Below are positions 34,367 through 41,611 of a stretch of 42,307 bases of DNA, piece by piece. The stretch spans positions 59,433 through 101,739 of the forward strand of contig LM655186.1 in the NCBI GenBank assembly GCA_000824825.2, in the 5' to 3' direction. Made by a program: the position numbers and the translations under genes. Each line of letters begins with the position of its first letter. Position 1 is the first letter of the stretch. The DNA comes from Mesorhizobium sp. ORS 3324. GTDB lineage: Bacteria > Pseudomonadota > Alphaproteobacteria > Rhizobiales > Rhizobiaceae. The notes below the pieces were generated by a model that was not told where the DNA came from, ran no database searches, and saw nothing but the letters and a program-made list of their open reading frames with translations.

Positions 34367-36436
34367 ATGTCGCAGCAGCCCGTGCAGAGCGTTTCTCGCA
34401 AGCTGATTCTGCTGATCAAGAGCGGCTACTGGCTGGCCTTGCTGATCATCGCCGCCATGGTGATGGCTTCTTTCATCCTGTTGCAGCAGTTGATGGCGCA
34501 GCAGCGGCACAACGACTCGCTGCTCGACATCGTCTCGACGCAGAAGGCACTGTCGCAGCGCATCGTCTTCCTGGCGGGCGCTACGGGCTCGGCTTCGCGC
34601 GACAAGCAGCCGGCGCTGGTCACCGCGCTCAAGCAGGCAACGGCCGAATTCGAGACCAATTACGACCGGCTGCTCAAGGAGACCGGCGCCGACCCGCTGT
34701 CTCCGGCGCGCAACGATCCGAAATCGATCGAGTATGTGCTGTTCAGCAAGCCGTTCCATCTCGACTATTTCTCGGTCGGCCTGATCGCCAATGGCGACAG
34801 GCTGGTATCGTCCTTCGAATCCCAGCTCGGCATGCAGAGCGACGGTTACAAGGCCGGCGGCGAACGTGCCGGCCTCGATGCCTCCGTCGCCAATGCGACC
34901 CTGTCCGGCTATGCCGCGCTCGGCCAGCGCATCAGCGCTTTCGCCGATGAACGGTCGGGCAACATGCTCGACCTGCACCGCACGCTGTTCTTCGCCACCA
35001 TCGGCGTCATCGTGCTGGTGGCGCTGTTCATCTTCCGGCCGATGTCCAACGCCATCCTGCGCAAGACGCATGAATTGGTCGATGCCCGCAATTCAATGGC
35101 TTTCATCGCCGTGCATGACGGCTTGACCGGACTGCACAACCGCACCTTCCTCACCGATCATTTCGACACGCTGATCAAGGGCGCCCACCGCCGCCGCGAG
35201 CGGCTAGCGGTGATCCAGCTCGACCTCGACCGCTTCAAGCAGATCAACGACACGCTCGGTCACCCCGCCGGCGACTATGTGCTGGTGGTGACGGCGCAGC
35301 GCATGCGCGATTCCTGCCGGGCATCGGATCTTTGCGCCCGTCTCGGCGGCGACGAATTCGTGATGATCCTCAACGGCGCCGGCACCACCGAGGACATCCA
35401 TGCACTGGCCAAGCGCATCCTGGGCGAGATCAACGAGCCGATCGCCTTCCAGGGCGCGACGATCATGCCCGGCGCCAGTGCCGGCATCGCCGTCTATCCG
35501 GTCGACGCCGATAACGCGCAGGACCTGCTCGTCCATGCCGATCTGGCGCTCTATTCGGCCAAGAAGCTCGGCGGCGGCAGCTTCTCCTTCTTTTCCGAAG
35601 AGCTTCGGCGCGAGCTCGACTACCGCAAGCAGCTCGAGCAGGACATCCGCACGGCGATCGCGGAAAAGACCTTCGAGGTCTATTTCCAGCCGCAGGTGTC
35701 GCTCACCAGCGGCAAGATCAGCGGCATCGAGGCTCTGGTGCGCTGGAAGCACGCCACGCGCGGCATGATCTCGCCCGGCGAATTCATCCCGGTCGCCGAG
35801 AAATGCGGCTTCATGCCGGATATCGGCCGCATCGTCATCACCAAGGCGATCAACGAAGCGGCCGAATGGGACCGCGCCGGCATCGATTTCGGGCGCATCG
35901 CCGTCAACGTCTCAGGCACCGAGCTGCGCGAGGCAGACTTCGACACCTTCCTGTTCTCGACATTGGAACGGGCCGGTCTTGCGCCGCAGAAGCTGTCGCT
36001 GGAAATCGTCGAATCCGTCATCCTCGACGACGAGAAGACCGGCATTGCCGCCAAGCTCAGGCACATCCGCGCCGCCGGCGTACATCTCGAGCTCGACGAT
36101 TTCGGCACCGGCTATGCGTCGCTCAGCCACGTCAATCCGAACGAGATCGACCGGCTGAAGATCGACCGCCGCTTCGTCCAGAACATCAACGAGAATGGCG
36201 ACAACACCAAGATCGTGCGCGCCATCACCGAGCTTGCCCGGGGGCTGGGCATCTCGATCGTCGCCGAGGGCGCGGAAACCGAGGCCGAGCTCGACTCGCT
36301 GATGGCGATCGGCTGCGACCAGGTGCAGGGCTACTCGATCGCTTTCCCGATGCCGCAGGACAAGGCGCGCGAATGGCTGACGGCGCGCAGCCCGAAGAAG
36401 GCGAAGCTGAAGGTGCTGCAAGGCAGCCTGGCATAG
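34367..36436 (+). CDS. Membrane-bound GGDEF-EAL protein (cyclic di-GMP synthesis/hydrolysis)
   Basis: 689 aa. Transmembrane helix 1 at about residues 17-36, an extracytoplasmic sensor of about 170 residues with PilJ-like opening (STQKALSQRIVFLAGAT), and helix 2 at about 207-223. The GGDEF domain (about 245-410) has an intact GGDEF near 326 and the inhibitory-site motif RASD five residues before it. The EAL domain (about 425-675) keeps EALVRW near 454, DDFGTGYASL, LKIDRRFV, VAEGAE and a QGY motif, so both activities look possible. A GGAGGGG ribosome site is about 11 bases before the ATG. No fused receiver; the ligand is unknown. It is followed directly by a broken gene fragment. Confidence 0.95.
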   Translation: MSQQPVQSVSRKLILLIKSGYWLALLIIAAMVMASFILLQQLMAQQRHNDSLLDIVSTQKALSQRIVFLAGATGSASRDKQPALVTALKQATAEFETNYDRLLKETGADPLSPARNDPKSIEYVLFSKPFHLDYFSVGLIANGDRLVSSFESQLGMQSDGYKAGGERAGLDASVANATLSGYAALGQRISAFADERSGNMLDLHRTLFFATIGVIVLVALFIFRPMSNAILRKTHELVDARNSMAFIAVHDGLTGLHNRTFLTDHFDTLIKGAHRRRERLAVIQLDLDRFKQINDTLGHPAGDYVLVVTAQRMRDSCRASDLCARLGGDEFVMILNGAGTTEDIHALAKRILGEINEPIAFQGATIMPGASAGIAVYPVDADNAQDLLVHADLALYSAKKLGGGSFSFFSEELRRELDYRKQLEQDIRTAIAEKTFEVYFQPQVSLTSGKISGIEALVRWKHATRGMISPGEFIPVAEKCGFMPDIGRIVITKAINEAAEWDRAGIDFGRIAVNVSGTELREADFDTFLFSTLERAGLAPQKLSLEIVESVILDDEKTGIAAKLRHIRAAGVHLELDDFGTGYASLSHVNPNEIDRLKIDRRFVQNINENGDNTKIVRAITELARGLGISIVAEGAETEAELDSLMAIGCDQVQGYSIAFPMPQDKAREWLTARSPKKAKLKVLQGSLA

Positions 36437-36711
36437 AGTTCGTCGCCGCTTCAGGCTTCTACCTCTATGGTCGGGACCATGAATGGGTGCATGAAGACAG
36501 CGGCAAGCCGGTGCAGAGCGTCGACCATCTGGTGAGCGAGATCGACCATCTGTTCGGCTACGGCCATTTCGCCAAGCCGGGCAGGTTGATCCTTCTGATG
36601 CACGACGAGATGTTCCAGGACGCCTTTGACGGCAATGCGAAGCTCACCGCGCTGATCGCCGCGCTCAGGCTGCGCCACTATGCCTTCGGCGCCATCCCGG
36701 GTTATGACTGA
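36430..36711 (+). pseudogene. 3' remnant of a polysaccharide deacetylase-like gene
   Basis: About 93 codons in the +1 frame relative to the preceding gene's end. They read FVAASGFYLYGRDHEW, then KPVQSVDHLVSEIDHLFGYG, LILLMHDEMFQDAFDG and LTALIAALRLRHYAFGAI, which resembles the C-terminal end of bacterial polysaccharide deacetylases. There is no start codon or ribosome site of its own and the catalytic N-terminal part is absent. The similarity begins almost exactly at the stop of the GGDEF-EAL gene, so this looks like a deletion or recombination scar. Confidence 0.6.
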
Positions 36712-36717
36712 GGCGGC

Positions 36718-37146
36718 TTAACCCCCCACATTCGCCCGCAAGGCCGCCAGCACCTCGGCGAATTCGGCCAGGGTTTGGTCGTCGATCCCGGCCCGCAATC
36801 GCTTGTCGAACGCGAGCGCGGCCGTCCGCAATTTCTCGAACAGTGCTTCGCCGGCCTCGGTCAGCGCCACCTGGTGGACCCTGCGGTTCTCCGGGTCGCG
36901 GCGGCGCGTCAGCAACCCTTGCGCCTCCATGGCGTTGAGGTGATGGGTCAGCGTCGCGCCCTGGATGCCGATCATGCCGGCAAGCTCACGCTGGTTAGCG
37001 AGTTCCTTCGACTTGACAGAAAGCAAGGTCACCCAGACCGGCAGCGTGCCTCCAGCCTCCACCAGGGCAGCGTCGAAGGCTTGCGCCACCAGTTTGGAGG
37101 TGCGGGCGAGATTCATGCCGACGGGTGGGCGATCAAAGGGTGTCAT
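36718..37146 (-). CDS. MarR-family transcriptional regulator
   Basis: 142 aa from the ATG at 37146 (MTPFDRPPVGMNLARTSKL); the frame is open upstream to 37191 but those residues are not family-like. Winged helix: ELAGMIGIQGATLTHHLNAME recognition region and GLLTRRRDPENRRVHQVALT wing. It is divergent from a small membrane-protein gene, with a strong palindrome between them, so it probably represses that gene and itself. Ligand unknown. Confidence 0.88.
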   Translation of the reverse strand: MTPFDRPPVGMNLARTSKLVAQAFDAALVEAGGTLPVWVTLLSVKSKELANQRELAGMIGIQGATLTHHLNAMEAQGLLTRRRDPENRRVHQVALTEAGEALFEKLRTAALAFDKRLRAGIDDQTLAEFAEVLAALRANVGG

Positions 37147-37200
37147 GATCTGACAGTAGAATAAGCAATGGACCAGCGGAACTCCGCACAATTAATTGAC

Positions 37201-37222
37201 ATCTAACCATTAGATATCTAAT
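37201..37222. promoter_or_regulatory. MarR operator: overlapping palindromes
   Basis: ATTAGATATCTAAT (37209-37222) is a perfect 14-base palindrome. It overlaps a second inverted repeat, ATCTAA (37201-37206) and TTAGAT (37210-37215), so three half-sites lie in 22 bases. It sits in the divergent gap between the MarR gene and the membrane-protein gene. Confidence 0.7.
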
Positions 37223-37304
37223 TTTGTCTTATTGATGGTGCCGTCAAGCCAACCGACAGCCAAGACGGCACGCCGACGGCGGGGCGAACGAGAGGACTGC
37301 GGTC

Positions 37305-37712
37305 ATGCAATACATCTACATCGTCGTCATCGGCCTGCATGTCATGGCCGGCGTGTTCTGGGCCGGCACGACGGTCGCGGTCGCCCGCGATCCTGATATT
37401 CGGGCGGAACGGTTCTTCCGACCGCAAATGGGCGCGGCCGGCTTGGTTTTCCTCACCGGCATACTGCTTTGGTATTTCTTCCATGAGGGTGCTTTCGGCT
37501 CGATGGAAAAGGTGCTGGCGCTGGGCATTGTGACGGCGCTGATTGCCGCCGGCGTTCAGGGCGCGTTGGTCGGCTCCGCCAGCAGGCAGCTTGCCGGCGC
37601 CGATGCGACGACGCAAACCAAGCTGCGCGAGAAAATGACCAGAGGCGAACGCATTGCAGGCGGGCTTCTGGTTATCACCGTGTTTTGCATGGCCACGGCA
37701 AGAATGTTCTGA
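37305..37712 (+). CDS. Small four-helix membrane protein, possible MarR target
   Basis: 135 aa, about four hydrophobic helices: residues 2-25, 45-63, 66-90 and 116-133. GAGGA lies eight bases before the ATG. Residues that could bind a ligand are His12 in IGLHVMAGVFWAG and a Trp-Tyr-His cluster in LLWYFFHEGAFG; the opening resembles CopD/DUF2269-like membrane proteins, but I cannot assign a function. Divergent from the MarR regulator. Confidence 0.8.
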   Translation: MQYIYIVVIGLHVMAGVFWAGTTVAVARDPDIRAERFFRPQMGAAGLVFLTGILLWYFFHEGAFGSMEKVLALGIVTALIAAGVQGALVGSASRQLAGADATTQTKLREKMTRGERIAGGLLVITVFCMATARMF

Positions 37713-37725
37713 CGTCATCGCGTGA

Positions 37726-37743
37726 CGCCGGCACGAGCCGGCG
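37726..37743 (+). terminator. GC-rich hairpin after the small membrane-protein gene
   Basis: CGCCGGC (37726-37732), loop ACGA, GCCGGCG (37737-37743). There is no T-tract. It lies between the convergent membrane-protein and flavin-oxidoreductase genes. Confidence 0.4.
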
Positions 37744-37816
37744 CCATGCGCGGCGCGCAACAGACCGAAGCGGCAGGTGGCTCTCCTTGCGGAGGTCGGT
37801 TGCGCGCCACCAATCG

Positions 37817-39862
37817 TTAAATCCGTATCCCGAACCTGATGCCGTCGTATATAGCGGCGTGGATGTTGCGCGAGGCGACCGCGTCGCCGATGCGGAAGAC
37901 AACGAAGCCGCCTTCCGGATTGCGAGACGGAAAGATATCACCGCCGCTAACCAGCCGCTCGTAGTCGACCGCGCCGGCATTCTTCGACAGCGGCTTCAGC
38001 GCGAGATAAAGGTCGTCAAGCGGCGCCGTGCCGTGTTCCACCACGACCTGGTCGACGCGCCGCTCGCCGCGCCAGCCGTCGGCGAAGTCCGATGCCAGCT
38101 CGGCGATGAGCTGGTTGCCCTCGCGCCTCACCGAGCGCAGGCGGGTATTGATGGTGACGGTGACGCCTTTCTCGTGGAAGGCGCGCATATAGGGCACGTG
38201 GTTGAGGCCCCCCATTTCCGGCGCGAAGAAGCGCTCCGGCGAAACCAGTTCCAGCTTCGCGCCGCTGTTGGCGATCAGCTCCGCCGCGCCCATGCCCTGA
38301 TGGCCACCATTGTCGTCATAGAGCAGCACATTCTCGGCCGGCTTCACGCTGCCGGCCATGATGTCCCAGCTCGAGGTGACGAGATTGTCGCCGGCGGTCA
38401 GCGGCGGGTTCTGCGGCAAGCCACCGGTGGCTACAATCACCACATCTGGCGCCAGCGCCAGCACGTCGTCCTTCTCGGCCCATGTGTCGTAGCGGATCTC
38501 GACGCCGAGACGGTCGAGTTCGGCAAGGCGCCAGTCGATAATGCCGATGAGTTCCTTGCGGCGCGGGTTCTGGGTGGCCAGCCGCACCTGACCGCCCGCC
38601 TGGCTCGCGGCTTCGAGCACCGTCACCTCATGGCCGCGCTCGGCCGCGACCCGCGCCGCCTCCAGCCCGCCGGCGCCCGCCCCGACGACGACGACCCGCT
38701 TTTTCGGCCCTTCGCTCTTTTGGATGACATGCGGAATCGTCGCCTCGCGGCCGGTCGCCGCATTGTGGATGCAGAGCGCCTCGCCGCCTTCATAGATGCG
38801 GTCGAGACAATAGGTTGCCCCGACGCAGGGCCTGATTTCGTGCTCGCGGCCTTCCATCACTTTCCGCACTATGTGCGGATCGGCGATGTGGGCGCGCGTC
38901 ATGCCGACCATGTCGAGCTTGCCGGTGGCGATCGCGTGGCGCGCGGTGGCGACATCGGAAATGCGCGCCGCATGGAAGGTCGGGAACTTGGTCGCCGCCC
39001 TCACCTCGCCAGCGAAATCGAGATGCGGCGACGAGCGCATGCCGGTCACCGGGATCACCTTGGTCAGCGCGGCGTCGGTCTCGATCGTGCCGCGGATGAT
39101 GTTGAGGAAATCGACCTTGCCGGAGTTGGCCAAGCGCCTGGCGATCTCGATGCCCTCCTGCTTCGACAGGCCCTTTTCGAGATCTTCGTCGGCGACCATG
39201 CGGATGCCGACGATGAATTTCTCGCCGACCGCAGCGCGCACCGCGTCCAGCACCATGTTGGTGAAGCGCAGCCGGTTGTCGAGCGAGCCGCCGAAATCGT
39301 CGTCGCGCTGATTGGTGGCCGGCGACCAGAAGCCGTCCATCAGATGGCCATAGGCCTCGAATTCGATGCCGTCGAGGCCCGCTGCCCGGCAGCGCTGCGC
39401 AGCGGAAGCATAGTCGGCGACGATGCGCTCGATATCCCAGTCCTCGATGGTTTTGGGAAAGGCGCGATGCGCCGGCTCGCGCACCGGCGAGGCCGAAAGC
39501 ACCGGCAGCCAGTCGGCCTTGTTCCAGCCGGTGCGGCGGCCGAGATGGGTGATCTGGATCATCACCTTGCAGTCGTGCTCGTGGCAGGCGTCCGTAAGCT
39601 CGGCGAGCCACGGCACGATGGCGTCGTCATAGACATGCAAATTGCCGAAGGCGGCAGGGCTGTCGCGCGAGACGATCGCCGACCCCGCCGTCATGGTCAG
39701 CGCCATGCCGCCCTTGGCCTTCTCGGCATGGTAGAGCCGGTAGCGCTCCTTCGGCATGCCGTCCTCCGAGTAGGCCGGCTCATGGCTGGTCGACATCACC
39801 CGGTTCTTCAGCGTCAGGTGCTTGAGCTGGTAGGGCTGGAGAAGCGGGTCGTTGCTGGTCAT
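37817..39862 (-). CDS. NADH:flavin oxidoreductase of the dimethylglycine/N-methylproline demethylase type
   Basis: 681 aa two-part enzyme. An N-terminal old-yellow-enzyme TIM barrel binds FMN (about residues 5-340; VMIQITHLGRRTGWNK, FEAYGHLMDGFWSP). A Cys region at 346-364 suggests an iron-sulfur cluster. The C-terminal part is a nucleotide-binding FAD/NAD domain with VVVVGAGAGGLEAARVA near 387. This plan matches trimethylamine dehydrogenase, 2,4-dienoyl-CoA reductase and the rhizobial demethylases for stachydrine or dimethylglycine. The SHEPAYSEDGMPKERYRLYHAEKAKGG-type opening favours the demethylase group. The cluster motif reads C-x5-C-x11-C with Ala349 where a fourth Cys is usual in trimethylamine dehydrogenase. 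No neighbouring pathway gene confirms the substrate. Confidence 0.85.
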   Translation of the reverse strand: MTSNDPLLQPYQLKHLTLKNRVMSTSHEPAYSEDGMPKERYRLYHAEKAKGGMALTMTAGSAIVSRDSPAAFGNLHVYDDAIVPWLAELTDACHEHDCKVMIQITHLGRRTGWNKADWLPVLSASPVREPAHRAFPKTIEDWDIERIVADYASAAQRCRAAGLDGIEFEAYGHLMDGFWSPATNQRDDDFGGSLDNRLRFTNMVLDAVRAAVGEKFIVGIRMVADEDLEKGLSKQEGIEIARRLANSGKVDFLNIIRGTIETDAALTKVIPVTGMRSSPHLDFAGEVRAATKFPTFHAARISDVATARHAIATGKLDMVGMTRAHIADPHIVRKVMEGREHEIRPCVGATYCLDRIYEGGEALCIHNAATGREATIPHVIQKSEGPKKRVVVVGAGAGGLEAARVAAERGHEVTVLEAASQAGGQVRLATQNPRRKELIGIIDWRLAELDRLGVEIRYDTWAEKDDVLALAPDVVIVATGGLPQNPPLTAGDNLVTSSWDIMAGSVKPAENVLLYDDNGGHQGMGAAELIANSGAKLELVSPERFFAPEMGGLNHVPYMRAFHEKGVTVTINTRLRSVRREGNQLIAELASDFADGWRGERRVDQVVVEHGTAPLDDLYLALKPLSKNAGAVDYERLVSGGDIFPSRNPEGGFVVFRIGDAVASRNIHAAIYDGIRFGIRI

Positions 39863-39944
39863 CGTCTTCCTGCTGATTCAAATTGTGCTAATGAGCGCCC
39901 AAACGCGCCGTGCCTGAAGGATCGCGGCGCAAGTTCGATCGAGT

Positions 39945-39974
39945 TTGCTGCCATTGGAGTTTTGGCGGCAGCAA
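39945..39974 (+). other. Hairpin abutting the queF ribosome site
   Basis: TTGCTGCC (39945-39952) and its exact complement GGCAGCAA (39967-39974) form an 8-bp stem directly before GGAG (39975-39978). It could affect translation initiation of queF. It does not match the preQ1 riboswitch classes I know. Confidence 0.4.
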
Positions 39975-39984
39975 GGAGCCACCC

Positions 39985-40446
39985 ATGACAGACGCCAAGA
40001 ACCTCACCCAACTCGGCAAGCACGTCGAGACGCCACAGAGCCCCGAACAGGCGGTGCTCGAGACCGTGCCGTTCCAGCGCGGCGACGGACCGCCGGCGAT
40101 CGTGCGTTTCACCTGCCCGGAATTCACCTCGCTCTGCCCGGTCACCGGCCAGCCCGACTTCGCCCACATCGTCATCGACTACGCGCCTGACAAGACGCTG
40201 GTGGAATCGAAGTCGCTGAAGCTGTTCATGACCTCGTTCCGCAACCACGGCGCCTTCCATGAGGAATGCACGGTCATGATCGGCCGCCGCATCGTCGAGG
40301 CGACCAAGCCGCTGTGGCTGCGCGTCGGCGGCTACTGGTTCCCGCGCGGCGGCATCCCGATCGACGTCTTCTGGCAGACCGGCGCGCCGCCCAAGGACGT
40401 CTGGCTGCCCGACACCGGGGTTGCGCCCTATCGCGGAAGAGGTTGA
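39985..40446 (+). CDS. queF: NADPH-dependent 7-cyano-7-deazaguanine (preQ0) reductase
   Basis: Reduces preQ0 to preQ1 in queuosine synthesis for tRNA. It is 153 aa from the ATG at 39985, with AAGGAG seven bases upstream; this is the short, single-domain form. Catalytic Cys51 and Asp58 lie in [15 protein letters not shown] with the family spacing of seven. Other signatures are [22 protein letters not shown] (NADPH/QueF motif, near 73-92) and [17 protein letters not shown]. No other queuosine genes lie in the window. Confidence 0.95.
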   Translation: MTDAKNLTQLGKHVETPQSPEQAVLETVPFQRGDGPPAIVRFTCPEFTSLCPVTGQPDFAHIVIDYAPDKTLVESKSLKLFMTSFRNHGAFHEECTVMIGRRIVEATKPLWLRVGGYWFPRGGIPIDVFWQTGAPPKDVWLPDTGVAPYRGRG

Positions 40447-40457
40447 GCTAATCACCA

Positions 40458-41033
40458 TCATTCGCACTGGTACTGGCTGAGCGCCCATTCGCCGGTGACA
40501 GATAGAAGGTCGGCAATCTTCCAGTCGCCGCCGACCTTCTTCAGCTTCCATTCGAGGCGGTGCTGGTGGCCTTCGACGACGAAAGCCACGACCACCTTGG
40601 CCTCGTCGCCATTGACGGCTTCGACGGTGCGCAGGCTCCTGTCGACGGCGAGTTTGTCGTATTCGGCGTTATCGAGCGCCATGTTGGGGTCGAGGCATTC
40701 GCCCTGGCCCGAGGCCCGCAACGCATCGCTCTTGTCGAGCACGCTCTTGGCCGGATCGATGAAGTTCTTGCGCTCAGCCGGATCGAGCTCCAGCCCGAGA
40801 TGCTCGTAGAAAGGCTTGACCACCGCAGTGGGCGATCCCGGCAGGACGGGCGCTGCAGGCGCCGGTTCGGTCGGCTTGCTCTCGGGCGCCGGAGTTGCGG
40901 CAGGCGGCGAGGTGTCGCCAGAAGAGGCCTTCGGTGGCGGCGAGCCGAACAGCCCCTGCGCCGCGGCGCTGCCGTTCAGCCCCACGGCCAGCATTGACAA
41001 GCTCGACAGCGCGAGGACGAGACGGCGAGGCAC
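40458..41033 (-). CDS. Secreted protein of unknown function, paralogue of the next gene
   Basis: 191 aa with a signal peptide (about residues 1-26, ending SAAAQG), then a Pro/Ala/Ser-rich linker (about 30-70) and a small C-terminal domain. The C-terminal part reads EAVNGDEAKVVVAFVVEG and then KLKKVGGDWKIADLLSVTGEW, the same plan as the neighbour. This looks like a DUF3828/NTF2-like lipocalin-sized secreted domain; two Cys (GECLDPN and the C-terminal YQCE) could form a disulfide. It starts four bases after the paralogue's stop. Confidence 0.8.
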   Translation of the reverse strand: MPRRLVLALSSLSMLAVGLNGSAAAQGLFGSPPPKASSGDTSPPAATPAPESKPTEPAPAAPVLPGSPTAVVKPFYEHLGLELDPAERKNFIDPAKSVLDKSDALRASGQGECLDPNMALDNAEYDKLAVDRSLRTVEAVNGDEAKVVVAFVVEGHQHRLEWKLKKVGGDWKIADLLSVTGEWALSQYQCE

Positions 41034-41037
41034 GATA

Positions 41038-41511
41038 TCAGTCCGTCGAGGAGCCGCAACCCAGCGCGCTGAGCGTCCAGTCGCTGGTCTTGGAGGTGAT
41101 GTCGGCGATCTTCCACTTGCCGTCCACTTTCTTCAGCGACCACACCATTTCGCGTTTGGAATCATCGCCTTCCGGGAAAAGGTTGAAGCTTGCCGTCACC
41201 TGGGCGGTGTCGCCGTTGACGGCCTCTGCGAGCTTCAGCGTCCTCGACACGGTCTTCTGATCGAAATCCTGGGCGTCGAGACCCGGGTCGAAGTCGATGC
41301 AGGATACCTCGTCGGGCTTCTCCTTCTGCGCCTTGTCGTTGAGCTCGAAGAGCTTGGTGACCGGCCCGGTGAAGCGGTCGCGGTATTTTGCATCCGCCTC
41401 AAACCTAACTTCAGGCACATAGAAGAACTTCACCGCGTTGGAAGCCGGCCCGGCCAGCGCCGCGGCGGGCAAGGCGATCGACATGGCAGCAGCCAGCATT
41501 ATCGGTCTCAT
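41038..41511 (-). CDS. Secreted protein of unknown function, tandem paralogue
   Basis: 157 aa from the ATG at 41511, with GGAG seven bases upstream; the longer frame to 41562 would include the ribosome site. Signal peptide of about 20 residues (ending AAALAG). It shares with its neighbour the order FxVP/FYEH near the start, a Cys-Asp-Pro stretch (SCIDFDPGLD), EAVNGDTAQVTASF, WSLKKVDGKWKIADI and a final Trp...Cys. The two are probably one transcription unit born by duplication. Export to the periplasm is likely; role unknown. Confidence 0.82.
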   Translation of the reverse strand: MRPIMLAAAMSIALPAAALAGPASNAVKFFYVPEVRFEADAKYRDRFTGPVTKLFELNDKAQKEKPDEVSCIDFDPGLDAQDFDQKTVSRTLKLAEAVNGDTAQVTASFNLFPEGDDSKREMVWSLKKVDGKWKIADITSKTSDWTLSALGCGSSTD

Positions 41512-41611
41512 GCAGGATCTCCGGATGTTCGGCGGCGTGGTGGCAAGATCGCCACCACGCATCCTGCATATCGGCTTTTCCGGCGCCCATGAAGTCCTTG
41601 CGCCGCTCGTC

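Noticed and set aside
35803..36429. Upstream part of the frame containing the deacetylase remnant
   Set aside because: Before about 36430 it is the +1 shadow of the EAL domain; only the end part resembles a protein family.
39863..39984. preQ1 riboswitch before queF
   Set aside because: I could not find the conserved preQ1-I, II or III core; only a simple hairpin is visible.
37685..39988. Plus-strand frame of 767 codons opposite the flavin oxidoreductase
   Set aside because: It is the antisense shadow of a well-supported gene with both cofactor domains visible.
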